Shown: positions 44,211 to 55,590, counted from the first letter of the stretch. The stretch: 64,000 bases of DNA from Flaveria trinervia (GCA_025506515.1 CM046457.1:37768231-37832230); one strand, 5' to 3'. Numbers and translations are program-made. Notes: generated by a model from the sequence alone, not told the origin.

Positions 44211-45439
44211 TAATGAGAGAAAGTTAGGTAAGTAGGAGTATTAAGGGAGAGGGCAGCCCTTACCCTCTCCCCACACCCACAAATCAGCCAAAGAAGAGAG
44301 AAAAAGAGAGAAAAGTTGGTTCGGGTTGGTTCAAGGGAGCAAAATCGTCGAGTAGCGGGTCAAATCGAAGCTCTTCTCGTTATGGTCGTTTGTGTGAGTT
44401 CTAGGACCCTCTTTTACACGTTTGGGAATGATTTGGGGCTGGAACACATCTAAAAATTGGGTTTTGAGTGTGTGTATGTTTGGCCCGTTTATGTATGTGT
44501 GGGTGTGTGTATGATTTGTTTGGGTCTTGCTTTTGAGCTCGTGTGTGCTTGAATGGTGTTGCGGTATGCATTACTAAGGTTGAGGATGGTTGATTTAAGC
44601 TTAAGATGGGTTTAGATGAACTTGGAGGTCAAAAATAGCAGATTGGGTTCGGGGGTGAGCTGCATTCTGCACAGCTAGGGCTATGCGACCGAATGGCATG
44701 CTAGTCATGCGACTAGAGCCATACGCCTGCCAGTCATGCGACTGAGAGTCAATCGCATGGGGATTCATGCGACTGAGGTTCCATTCGCATAAGTTTTCAT
44801 CTGCATTAGTTCATCCGCATTAGATCCATTCGCATGGGACTCAACCGCATGGAGTCCATCCGCATTAGTTTCATTCGCACGATGGGTGTTCATTCGCATA
44901 GGTGTTCATCCGCATTGGTTTAATCACATGATGTTCAGTCGCCTGGAGGCCATGCAACTGAAGGGTGCCTATATGCCCGAGTAGGGCTGGTGAACCCGAC
45001 GAAAGTGTAGTTTATGTACTGACTTTCGGGGGAAAGTGCAGATGTAAGTTTTGACGTGAAAGTTCCTGTAAGTGCAAGTAAGATGACTGTTGAGGTCTTA
45101 GAGGGTATGTTAGGCATGATGATGATGTTGCATGATTATGCCTGATGTATGTATGATGTTGCCCTGTATGATGTTGATGACTGTGTATGTTATGTTCATT
45201 ATTATGATGTATGTTTATCTTTCCTGTGGCTTTACGTGTTATGTTAATGAACGAAATGAAAGTAGTATGTAACGTAAAGTGAAAGATAATGAAAGAGGAA
45301 CATTTAAGGAAGCCTTGTATGTCAGGACACGCTATTAAAAGGTGTTAGCCCAACGGTGTGTGGGTTCGCTACCCCGGGAGGATGCACATCGGGGTCTTTC
45401 TTTGTGATTGACCATTTGTATAGCCCCATTGCTGCATAC

Positions 45440-45738
45440 CCTAGGTACTACAACCAGAGGTGCGATGCACCATTATAGCTGGTCTATGATAGGCCTAGGT
45501 CCAGTACCAAGAATAGCTGGGTATTGCATATAGCAGTGGTACACCTAAACTCTACCCCAGGTGTTGTGATCAGAGGTGCGGAGCATCGTTATAGCTGGTC
45601 TATGATAGACCTAGGTCCAGCACCAGGAATAGTAGGGTATTGTGCACTTAAACTCTACCCTAGGTACTGTGACCAGAGGTGTGGCGTGCCGTTAAAGCTG
45701 GTCTATGATAGACCTTGGTCTAGTACCAGGAACAGCTG
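45440..45738. repeat. Tandem repeat in G LTR 2 (three copies)
   Basis: Units begin near 45440, 45557 and 45659 (about 117 and 102 bp apart), each with CCAGAGGTGYG-like sequence and GCTGGTCTATGATAG. LTR 1 has two units of the same family. Confidence 0.85.
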
Positions 45739-46184
45739 GGTAAAGTTTATGGTTGAAGGGAAGGAAAGAGGTAATGAAGTAAGAATGAAAGCATGAAAGA
45801 CTAAAGAAGATAATAATGATATTATCTATGTGTACGTATGTTGTGTGATCGCATGAATGTAAAGTACGGTCTTAACGAAAGAAAAGTATGTTTTATTATA
45901 AAACTAGAACTCACTCAGCAACGCTGACTTTGATGTGTTTCCAGTTGGCATGCAATGATTGCTGAGGATGGCACGAGATGGCTACTCAGTTCTTTTGGGA
46001 TGGCATCCATTTATAATGCTTTTGTGATCGACGATGTATTATTTTTCAAAAGTTTTTATGATGAAATGAGATGTCATTTTTGAATGTTTCCGTTGCAATA
46101 TTTTCGTAAGATAAATGAAAATGTATGTTTTATGTGCAATGATCTACCAACTGTAAGGGTCCCGGGAACCGGGCCTTACAAGTT

Positions 46185-46196
46185 GGGATCAGAGCC
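46185..46196 (+). other. Primer-binding site of G copy 2, one mismatch
   Basis: TGGGATCAGAGC: one base differs from the initiator tRNA-Met complement TGGTATCAGAGC seen in G copy 1. Confidence 0.75.
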
Positions 46197-46530
46197 AAAG
46201 TTTAAGTGAAATGGGTCAATTTTCAAAATAAACATTAACTTAAACTGAGAATGGGACGGAAAGGGAAGGGATGTCAATCTAAGTAGCTGCATGCCATCAG
46301 GTATATTCGTAAAGTTAACCGGTATTTTGTGCACTTGGTATGTGGTTATATGTTGTTTGTAGATTTAAATACTGATGTGGTAAGGATAGGTAATGCTCGG
46401 GGTGTGAAGAGTAAAGTAAGTGGATAATCAGAACTGGCCACTATAATTAGGGACTTACTATACTTGACATAAACTGAGCTGTTCTCTTGAATGACCATGT
46501 TGGTGTTTGAATCTTTCAGTGTGCGTGTGA
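46197..46530 (+). other. Leader of G copy 2
   Basis: Matches the leader of copy 1; nothing else recognised. Confidence 0.7.
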
Positions 46531-47513
46531 ATGGCTGGTGGTAGATCTTCGAAAGCCTCTCATGGTGGTGGTCGTGATGGGCTTGGTGCTGAGCCGCGAC
46601 CCAAGAGAGGAAGACCTAGAATGGAAAAGGTGGTTCCTAAAGAACGAGAGACCCCTCATCCGGAGGGTGGTGACGAGAGCACCAATTTAAGAGCCTCAAT
46701 AAGGAGGCTATTGTTGAAGAAGTTCATCAGGACATGCAGACGATCTTACCGTCTGTAGTGACTGAAGTTATCAAGGCAGTACGGGAAGGGGAAAGGAAAG
46801 AGAGAAATAGGTCCTCGGGAGGACGGGAGACGGGAGCAACCGGAGCCTGAAACGGTTCTCTCAGATGATGAAGAAGAGGAGGAGGAAGAAGAGCCTGTGT
46901 AGGAGGTGACACGAGGCTGTAATTATGGGGCATTTCAACAATGCAAGCCCCCTACTTTTGATGGAAACGACACTGCTGCTACTCACCGGTGGGTGAGAGA
47001 AATGGAAGTTGTATTGAATATCAGCGAGTGTCGGGAGGACCAAAAAGTAAAGTTTGCTGCCCACTCTTTTATGGACTCAGCTCTGTGCTGGTGGGACAAT
47101 ATAGTCCAAGCCGAGGGTAGCAGGGCTATTGGTAGGATGAGATGGTCGGAGCTGAAAAGTTGGTGATTAAGGTGTTTTGTCCTCACCGGGAAATGGACAA
47201 GGTCGAAAGGGAGTTCTTGCAACCGGAGGCGGGAACCATGACCCACCAACAGTACACCACAAAGTTCAACGAGATGGCATGTCTGGTGCCAGATCAGGTG
47301 ACGCCTCTGTCATAGAAGATTAAGAGGTACATTCAGGGTTTGCCAACGGACATTCGCAGGCATATGATCGTTGCCCGACCAAGCACGTTTAAGTCGGCGG
47401 TGGATTTGACAGGGAGGTTATATGATGAGAGGGTTGTAGTGGTGGTGGCTAAAGGTAGCAGGAAGGGTGGAGATGATTGAAACTGGAATGGGAAGAGGTT
47501 TGGTTGGGGTAAT
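46531..47513 (+). pseudogene. Ty3/gypsy gag, G copy 2
   Basis: It starts MAGGRSSKASHGGGRDG. Gag core: YGAFQQCKPPTFDGND, WVREMEVVLNISECRED, SFMDSALCWWDNI, RWSELK, EMDKVEREFLQ, MACLVPDQVTP, PTDIRRHMIVARPSTF. Frameshifts near 46700, 46830 and 47160, a stop near 46903, TAG near 47313 and a TGA at about 47478 (GGD-stop-NWNGKRFG). The last stop is shared with G copy 1, so it predates their separation. Confidence 0.86.
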
Positions 47514-48241
47514 GTGTTGACGGTTAACAAGAAGGCATGGGTGGATGACCGTCGTGTGACCATATCGAATGCGGGGTCAAAAAGTTGTGGTAAATGTGGA
47601 AGGGAGCATGCGGGAGAATGTAAGCTGGGATTGAACGGGTGCTTCAAATGTGGGAAGACAGGGCATATAGCCAAGGACTGTCGTATGGTCCGGTGCTTTA
47701 ACTGTGGTGAAGAAGGTCACATAAGTAGAGATTGCAAGAAGCCTAGGGTCGAGGGTTCCGGGGCGAAGAAGACAGGAGGTGAAGGGCTAAGGGCGAGTGC
47801 TAGGGCATTCACTATGACACAAGAGGAAGCTAGGACGGACCCTGATGTCATGTCCGGTATGTTTCTGGTGAACCAAACTTTAGCTTCTGTGTTATTTGAT
47901 TTAGGTGCCGGTAAAAATTTTATTTCTGCTGCTTTCGGTGCTAAGTTGCCTGTTAGTAGTAGACATGTCGATGCGCCCTTCGATGTAGAAACTGCCATAG
48001 GTAAGTCTACCATGATTTCTGAGATGATAGAAAATTGTGATGTGGAACTAGAAGGTCATAAGTTTCCTGTTAGATCGTTCGTGATGACCTTAGGTGGTTT
48101 TGATTTGGTTCTTGGGATGGATTGGTTAGCGGACTTCGAGGCGAATATTGTGTTTCGCAAGAAGATGATTCGTCTGACAGTGCCTGAAGGGAGTTCGGTA
48201 ACTGTTTATGGGGATCGGGTCATGACTACCCCGAAACTAAT
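47514..48241 (+). pseudogene. G copy 2 zinc knuckles and aspartic protease
   Basis: Open frame through three Cys-rich motifs (CGKCGREHAGEC, CFKCGKTGHIAKDC, CFNCGEEGHISRDC), an alanine/lysine linker and the retropepsin domain. The active-site segment reads LFDLGAGKNFIS where family members usually have DSGA; the later VLGMDWL motif is intact. The frame then runs into the next LTR at 48242, so RT, RNase H and integrase are missing. Three knuckles followed by protease fit a chromovirus-type Ty3/gypsy element. Confidence 0.85.
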
Positions 48242-48455
48242 TGCAACACCCGGTTATTTTTTAAAAAGAAGAATAAGAAATGAAGAATAAAAGTAGGAAA
48301 TGTAATTTACCCAAGTTGAGGGGTTAAAAGAGTCAAAAGGACAAACTACAAAAAGTTGGTGTAAAGGTGGACATGGCCGCCCACCCTCACTTCCCATCAC
48401 CATTTTCATTCGGATAGAGAGAGAGAGAGAGAGAGAGCAAAAAACTTTTGCCATG
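48242..48455 (+). repeat. G-like LTR 3, first 214 bp, different subfamily
   Basis: It starts TGCAACACCCGGTTA (cf. TGTAACACCCGG) and then diverges from LTR 1 and 2 while keeping an AAGTTGAGGGG-like region. A (GA)n run lies at 48415-48437. It is interrupted by copia element F at 48456. Confidence 0.7.
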
Positions 48456-49181
48456 TGTTGGACCAAAAGAACCAATGAGCCAGATCAGAAAAACCTTTAA
48501 GTCCCACAGACATCAAAACAACTGAAGTGATCTACATCTGCTGAAGACAAAGTCTGAAGACAACTGCTGAAGACAAAGTCTGAAGACAACTGCTAAAGAC
48601 AAAGTCTGAAGACAACTGCTGAAGACAAAGTCTGAAGACAAAGTCTGAAGACAAATTCTGAAGACAACTGCTGAAGACAAAGTCTGAAGACAAAGTTCTC
48701 AGAAGTTGTCACAACAGCTGAAGTAGTTCTCTTCAGTAGTTGTGATGGTTTATAGTTCAGTAGTTTGTAATCAGTAGTTTTATATTATCTAAAACATCTG
48801 AAGTTCTTATACTTGAGATGTTATAACTTTAGTAGTTATAATGTTAGTTTATACTTAGCTTCTAATGAAGGTGTCCTCAGTTGTTGTGGACATCTTTAGT
48901 AGTTTAGTTTAATTTCAGTTCTTTGTATAAATCAGTTAGATATCACTATCATGTGACGTCAGCTGATGTCACATTCCTTATAAAAGGAATGTTGATCTAA
49001 TTTCCCTCTACGGGAAGTTTGTGCATGAATGAAAACATTCTGTTTGTAGAAAACTCTCTCTCTATAACTGTTACTATTTGATTGAATATTCATATTATTC
49101 TTGCTAGAATTTCGTCTAATTCGTGTGCTATTCCACTGCAAATCCTAATCTATTTGATCAAACTAGATCTCGATCCCTTCA
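48456..49181 (+). repeat. Element F 5' LTR
   Basis: TGTTGGACC...CCCTTCA, 726 bp. A 32-bp tandem repeat (CTGCTGAAGACAAAGTCTGAAGACAA-like, about 48538-48690) occupies the U3 start. TGACGTCA (48954-48961) lies 16 bp before TTATAAAA (48978-48985). Confidence 0.9.
48954..48985 (+). promoter_or_regulatory. TGACGTCA plus TATA box in F LTR
   Basis: A perfect TGACGTCA palindrome, the bZIP/TGA-factor core, followed by GATGTCAC and TTATAAAA. Related TGACGT sequences sit next to the TATA box in the LTRs of B and C. Regulation is inferred only. Confidence 0.55.
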
Positions 49182-49183
49182 AA

Positions 49184-49195
49184 TGGTATCAAAGC
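49184..49195 (+). other. Primer-binding site of F, one mismatch
   Basis: TGGTATCAAAGC, one base from TGGTATCAGAGC, two bases after the LTR. Confidence 0.8.
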
Positions 49196-49412
49196 AGGTT
49201 AATCATTGATCGATATAACAATTGATCATTGAAACTGTTCTTTTGATATCTCAGTTTGATCGAATTGGCAAATTTGCAAGAATTGGTTATAGAGTTTGTT
49301 TTTCTGTTGCTTCCTGTGAATCAATTTGAGATTCTTCTTATTTCAAATTGTGTTGTTGAGTTTTTTAGTTAGGTTCGTTAAACTATTATTGAACCTGTTT
49401 GAATTGGTGAAA

Positions 49413-51760
49413 ATGGCTACATCAATCAATGATCCTCACAATACTGGCTCCTCAACAAGCCTCCGATGCTTGTTAGGAGTGAGTACAACATATGGCAACG
49501 ACGAATGCTCCATCACCTGTCTTTTAATAGTTCAGGTTGTTGGAAATCTGTGGTTCATGGACCATATAAGCCTATGGTGAGTAATCCGGAAACCAATGAA
49601 ATGATTCCGAAGAAGAAAGAGCAATATTCAGATAAAGATCTGAAACTGTTTGAAATTGATGCTAAAGCCCATGGAATTCTGGCCATGGCATTGCCTAATG
49701 AAATCTATTCTGGACTTATGCATCATGAATCGGCTGATGACCACTGGGTTGCTCTAAAAGAAAATTTTGGGGGAATTGATGAGGTCTTAGCAAACAATAG
49801 AGAAATCCTTGCCCAGGAATATGAGACATTCTCTTATAGAAAGGGTGAGTCACTGACTCAACAGTTTGAGCGATTCTCCTGTTTGATATCTGAGTTGAAA
49901 TGGTTAAACATGAATATACAAACAGTCAGATGAACAACAGATTTCTCAGATCCCTGCCTGAGAGATGGGACACATATACCATTGTCCTACGCTCCAGTGC
50001 AAATCTAGATAATCTATCTCTCACCCAACTTCATGGGAAACTGTTTACATTTGAAAGAGAGATAGAACAAAAAAGAAAACTGACTTCATCTGGGAAGCTC
50101 ACTGATGACTTTGTATCAGGGAATGCTGCTTTGGTTGGTCATGAGTCAGAATATGCTACATCAGAAAGTTATTATGATGAGCATATTGATTTCTCTTAAA
50201 ACAGTGGAGATCATGCTTTTGCTGGTATTGATGGTAATTCAGGATGTAATAGTGACAATCTGTGCTTTTTGATGGATGATTTGAAAGGAATTGCTGATGA
50301 TGATTTGGAAGAGATGGATATTTTGAGCCAAATGGCATTAGTTAATATCAGATCTCAAAAATTTTACAAAAGGACAAGTAGAAAATTCCCTGGTCTCTCT
50401 GGAAAAACCAAAGTTGGTTTTGACAAGAGCAAGTTGAGGTGTCACAAGTGCCATAGACTTGGACATTTTGCAAGAGAGTGTAGATCATCTGGATCTAACT
50501 CTTCTGCACCCTTTGTGACCTTTCCAAGTAATAATTCACAAAACAAAGGGCAATATTCTACCAATTCTGGTCATCATTCACAAAATCAATCATCTCCTGT
50601 ATATTTTGTTCCTCAAGGTCAAATGCCATATCCTTATCCCTGTTTTTACATGCCACAGTCCAATCAGGTTCCTGTACCCATAGCTCAACAATCACATGCC
50701 CTACCTGAGCCTCCACCATCTCAATCAAGTCAACAATCTCAATCTCAATCTCAATCACATCAAAGCTTTTTCACTCCTGGTGTTGTTCACTGGAGTAGTT
50801 TACTAGATGATCTTTCTGGTTATTCTAAACAAATGTTTTCTGGTGCTGGTCAACATGGTGGTGAAAATCCATTTGGAAATCTTGCTCTTATGGCCCTGGA
50901 GTCTACTGGTGGTTCAAGCTCAAATGCTTCATCATCACAGGTACCACAAGTATCTTTTGAGGCTAAGGCCAAGTTGTGTTCTGAGTCATGCATAGCTGCT
51001 TTTGCCTCAATTAGAGAAGCAAATGTAGCTTTAATTAATCAAAATCTTGACCTAGAGAAAGTGATTTTCAAAAGAAAAGCTGAGTTTAAGTATGTTTTAA
51101 AAGAAATAGATGATGAGATTTACAAATTAAAATGCCAAATCACTGATGAAAATGCTAAGGTAGAGGTCATTTTAGAAAATCACAAGAGTCTCAAAGAAAC
51201 ACTTGCAGCTACTCAAGTGGAGTGTGAACATTGGGTAACATCTTGCAAGGGGTTTGAAATGCTTCTCAGTAAGCAAACTGCTTCAAATGTGAAGTTTGGG
51301 ATTGGATATAATCACACTGAACCTCCTACAGATTTTCCTTCCAAGACAGAAGTAAAATCTGAAGGTCAAATCAATTCCCAAACCACATCATCATGTGTCT
51401 CATCCTCAAATGATAATGTACAATCAGAGGATGAAGTCAGTAATAGTACCTCAGCTAATCAATCTGTTGATGGTCTTACTGCTGATGAACACATGATCAA
51501 AGAAAAGCTGAGCACTTCAGGTGTTGTCTCACAAGGTACTCAAAGTGCTGAAGAGCAAGTAACAACACCTGAAGAACATGTCAAACCAAATGGAACCAAA
51601 CATGGTTTGACAACTACTGAAGAGTCTATCAGGAAATCCAAATGCACTGATAGAAAACTTCTGAAGAGCAAGTCTTCAGTTGTTACAAATCCTTCAGTAC
51701 TTCACATAAGTACTGAGAGGAAGAAAGTACTGAAGAACACACCTTCAGTAGTTTCATCTT
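49413..51760 (+). pseudogene. Element F gag, N-terminal and central part
   Basis: It starts at 49413 (MATSINDPHNTGSST). Gag core ALPNEIYSGLMHHESADDHW, FERFSCLISELK, RSLPERWDTY, then MDDLKGIADDDLEEMDIL. Zinc knuckle CHKCHRLGHFAREC (about 50440-50480), Pro/Gln/Ser-rich stretch, coiled coil (DEIYKLKCQITDENAKVEV), FGIGYNHTEPP, Ser/Thr/Glu-rich part. The 508-codon frame 50269-51795 is the longest undamaged Gag piece in the window. Frame breaks lie near 49460 and 49900, and a stop at 50197. At 51760 it is cut by element H, whose LTR supplies the last ten codons of the open frame. Confidence 0.9.
51756..51760. repeat. Target-site duplication ATCTT, left copy (element H)
   Basis: It precedes the left LTR end of H and is repeated at 60785-60789. 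Confidence 0.88.
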
Positions 51761-52658
51761 TGACAGGATCAGTGATCACAAGTTCGATGTATTAGAGTTC
51801 AAAGCAGTGGAATATGACCAAGAATTAGACAAATTGTAGCAAGCAATCGATACTTGTATGCATTAAGAGCGCATACGGTTATAGGGAGAGAATATATATT
51901 TCTGATTTCAAGGAATGTTATAGATGTAGAATATTTCTAATCAAATCATTCATTCATTCCATTCATTCATCCCCATATTACAATAGGTTGTCACTCCTTA
52001 TATAGAGTGCAACAATCACTGCTGTTATCACGGAAAGTGACAACTGGTAGATCTAATACAAAATAACTAACTCTTAACAAACTACTGAAATGTTCACAAC
52101 TACTGAGAACATATCAGAGTGTTAAGTACAAAATATAAAACTACTGAAACTACAACGACTGAAGAACAAGCTCTTTAGTCGTTTTACAAAACTACTGAAA
52201 CATAAAACTACTGAAACTACAAATATAAAACTACTGATATCACAACTACAGAAGAAGTACTCTTCAGCAGTTGTGACAAACTACTGAGGCTTCAGTACTT
52301 GATCTTCAGACTTTGACCTTCAGGTGTTTCATCAGCTGATGACTTCAGTAGATATCATCAGCTGATGTCTTCATTCTTTGTCTTCAGACTTTGTACATCA
52401 GTTGTTGATCTTCAGCACTTGTAACTCTTCAGCTGTTGTACTTCAGTACTTTGGTCTTTCAGCTTCAGCACTTGTGTTCTTCAGCTGTTGTACTTCAGCA
52501 CTTTAGTTCTTCAGCTGTTGAGGTCTTCAGCACTTGATCTTCAGCTGTTGAAGTCTTCAGCACTTGTCAAACTGCTGATGAGGCTTTCAGCAGTTGTTGT
52601 GATACCATGTGGGACTTAGAGGTTTTCTGATCTTGGCTCATTGGTTCTTTTGGTCCAA
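51761..52658 (-). repeat. Element H 3' LTR
   Basis: TGACAGGATC...GGTCCAA, about 0.9 kb. The terminal CA (TG on the minus strand) is deleted where it meets the polypurine tract. Hairpin starts near 52154 with one mismatch. Confidence 0.9.
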
Positions 52659-52670
52659 AACTCCCCCTGA
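52659..52670 (-). other. Polypurine tract of H
   Basis: Minus strand TCAGGGGGAGTT next to the 3' LTR. Confidence 0.78.
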
Positions 52671-52878
52671 ACCAATGCAGCCAAAACCTCTAAATTATTT
52701 ATTTATTATCCCACTTATTGTTGGCAAAATGTTGGTCTTTTTCCTTCTTGATCAGTATAGAAGATGACCCATGTAAGCTCCGGCCTAGGAAGAAATCTCA
52801 GATATTTGTTTGGCAGAGTATGAATGGGAACTCTGTTTTGGGGAACAGGACACAGAGTTGTTATCCCATTCATGAGAT
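52671..52878 (-). other. H 3' noncoding between extra ORF and polypurine tract
   Basis: About 200 bp resembling the same region of C1 and C2. Confidence 0.5.
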
Positions 52879-53991
52879 TTACTTCCCCATAATGAGTCTG
52901 TATGACTCTCGAACATAGGCCTCAAGGAGAACAACTTGTTCCTCCTGAGAGAGTTCTTCTACTCCTCCGTCGAAGAAGAACTCTGGACCATAGTAATCTG
53001 ATAAGTACTTCATGGTCCTGCCATTTTTCAGCTCCACCGTAGTTACCTCCCTATATACAAATTCATCAGGATGGTTGCCTTCAAGGAGTAACTGGAGCTC
53101 ATTCTTCTGGATGTCTTCAAGCTTTTTATATAGCAACCCTTCTTTATCATCTTGTTTTCTAGTAAAGCTTGAGGGGTCTTCTTTGCTTGGTGAGCTTTCT
53201 TGAATTCATCAATGATTTCCCAAGGTGAGACTACAACGGCCAACATGATGGTAGAATCTATTGTTTTCGTACCTGGCCATTGTATCTGTGTGGAATAGTT
53301 CTTTTATGGATTCTAGAACTCACCCTGGGGACTGGCCATACTCTCACTCTCTTCTTTTGATACAGAAAGGTATGCCTGAGAGTGTACAGCCTTTGAGCAT
53401 GCCCTTCATGGCTTGAATGGATGATGACTGAGGAATTCCTTGTCAACCATCTTCAACAGTTGCTCATCATGATGTTTCTGCTGTTCTTCTTCTTCTATCT
53501 TGACTCTGACCATTTCCCTTGAGAGTCAGGTGTGATCATGGGTTGACTTCGGGGTTTGGTAGCTTCAGAACAGCAGAGAGTGGCAGACTATCATCTTCAT
53601 CCTCCTCTTCTTCTTCTTCTTCCATCCTCAGCACCCTTCTCCTCCTTCTGGGTACATCACTGGATGATGGTTGGGTTGGTGAAGGAATTGGTTTTGGAGA
53701 ATGAAGATGTTTGGATTTTTGCTTAGAGATTGGTTGGGAGATTTGAGGGATAGGCTCTGTTTGAGTGGGTGGAAGGGAAGGTTGATCCAGCATCTTTGTA
53801 GTTAGTTTCGCCTTTGTGAGTTTAGCCATCTCTAACCTTTTACCAGCCCCAGCCTCATCAAGGGCTTCCACAATAATCCCTTTGTTGAATTGCTCAGACA
53901 GACAGATTCTGGTGGCTATAGCCAGAATGCTGTCCCTGGTCCATGCGCGAATCTCTACTAACGATCTTCCTAAGTATTTTACAATGAAGCG
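52879..53991 (-). pseudogene. Extra ORF (aORF) of H, C-terminal third only
   Basis: It starts mid-protein at RFIVKYLGRSLVEIRAWTRD and continues ATRICLSEQFNKG, VEALDEAGAGKRLEMAK, a Pro/Gln/Ser linker, an acidic patch EEEEEEDEDDSLP, LYTLRHTFLYQKKRVRVW, VVSPWEIIDEFKKAH and YYGPEFFFDGG, ending at TAA 52879 after ESYRLIMGK. The C-terminus is longer than and different from that of C (TPGNPTSS). Breaks lie near 53535, 53430, 53260 and 53140. The N-terminal two thirds are deleted and the remainder is fused to RNase H at about 53991. Confidence 0.78.
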
Positions 53992-55160
53992 GAATGTCCG
54001 GTAGAATACCATAAACCTAGAGATGGAGTGCCTTGCAGATATCTAAAGATCCTCTTGACTGCAATCAGATGAGACTCTTTAGGTGCAGCCTGAAATCTAG
54101 CACAAAACATGTAGCAAACATAATATCTGGTCTAGAAGCTGTTAAATACATCAAGGACCCAATCATACATCTGTAAAGTGTTTCATCAACCACTTTACCT
54201 TTCTGATCTGTATCCAGTTGTGTGGTGCTGCACATGGGAGTAGAACAAGGCTTACAGTTTTGTAAATCAACTTTTGCAAAAGATTTTGTATATTTGGACT
54301 GATGAATGAAAATTCCATCAGCTTTTGTTTGATTTGCAACCCCAGAAAGAATTGTAACTCTCCCATGGCGCTCATTTCAAACTTCTGTTGCATCAACTTT
54401 GTAAAGGCATCACACAACTTTGGATCAGAGGATGCAAAAATGATGTCATCTACATAAATTTGAACAAGTAGATTATGCTGCCCAGCTTTCTTAATGAATA
54501 AAGTCTTATCTATGGAGCCTCTAGTGAAATTATTTTCTAGAAGAAAGTTTGATAATGTCTCATACCAGGCTCTAGGAGCTTGTTTTAACCCATAAAGAGC
54601 CTTATCAAGCTTATACACCCAATTAGGATGTTTATTGTCCTCAAAGCCCGGAGGTTGACATACATAAACTTCTTCTTTAATTTTTCCATACAAAAATGCA
54701 CTTTTGACATCCATTTGAAAAACTTTAAGATTTTGATAAGCAGCATAAGCTAAAAACAATCGGATTGCTTCCAGTCTGGCTACAGGGGCAAAGGTTTCAT
54801 CATAATCAATACCTTCTTCTTGTGCAAACCCCTAAACAACCAGTCTGGCCTGTTCTTAACAATAAGCCCATTTTCATCAGTTTTGTTCCTAAACACCCAT
54901 TTAGTGCCTATTGCACACTTACCTGGAGGGAGAGGAACCAGTTCCCACACTTGCTGTTTCTTGAACTGAAGAAGCTCAAGCTGCATGGAATCAACACATC
55001 CATTGTCCTTTAAAGCAATGTGATAATTCTTTGGCTCTTGCTGACTGATGAAGAGAGCATAGAAGCAGAAATTTGACAATTGACTTCTTCTTGATACACC
55101 AGCAGTGATATCACCAATGATTTGAGACATAGGGTGATTCTTCAGATCTTGATACACAAT
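53992..55160 (-). pseudogene. Element H RT and truncated RNase H
   Basis: RT motifs: SQIIGDITAGVSRRSQ, VWELVPLPPGKCAIGTKWVF, FQMDVKSAFLYGKI, YGLKQAPRAWYETL and the catalytic YVDDIIFASSD, then AMGELQFFLGLQIKQ. The frame 54163-54759 is open over nearly 200 codons. RNase H starts RYLQGT and stops at LGLWYSTG near 53992, losing the catalytic DSDYAG and everything after. Frame breaks lie near 54840, 54765, 54330 and 54100. Confidence 0.88.
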
Positions 55161-55590
55161 GAGATCTGTGCAAGTGTTTGTAGCAGGTCAGCAGTAACAG
55201 ATGGTGATGGTGAATCATTTCCTTGAAACCAATCAGTGGATGGTAATTCAAAGGAAGTTGAATTCGAAGAGATCTCATCAGCATTTGTTGTGGATGGTGC
55301 TACTGGAGCTACAGGAACATCAGGTCTAGCTGAATCAGGCAGCTGATCACTAAACTTGAAGAGGTGAGTACTGCAATCATCATCATCATCAGCAGTACCA
55401 CCAGGTGGTGAACTGTTGACAGGAGCAACAGCAGGAGTTTGATAAGGAACATATTGCAGTATGTCCAAATCAAATAACTCCACAGGGCTTTGTGGAATCT
55501 TGTCCTTTGGAGATTCATTGAACTTAACATGTAAAGTTTCTTCAACCATCTTTGTTCTACAGTTGAAGACTTGTATGCCTTGCAAGTAGA
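55142..55590 (-). pseudogene. Element H integrase-RT linker
   Basis: Acidic, Ser/Pro-rich linker with FDLDILQYVPYQTP and DDDDDCSTHLFKFSDQLP (open from 55585 to 55142). There is a frame break against the integrase core near 55570. Confidence 0.8.

Larger units (their letters stand above)
44206..46180 (+). repeat. G LTR 2, remainder
   Basis: It resumes the LTR cut at 21932 (CTAATGAGAGAAAGTTAGG, cf. LTR 1 near 18563) and ends GGGCCTTACA. It carries the TCGCATG-type motif cluster (about 44690-44960) and a three-unit tandem repeat. Short frames in it are not genes. Confidence 0.9.

Noticed and set aside
45524..45796. 90-codon ORF
   Set aside because: It covers the LTR tandem repeat; no start context or conservation in LTR 1.
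53519..54297. Plus-strand frames opposite the extra ORF (Ser-rich, at 53519-53704, 53816-54004; likewise 23770-24102)
   Set aside because: They are antisense shadows of the acidic patch: GAA/GAT runs read as TTC/ATC (Ser/Phe-rich) on the other strand.
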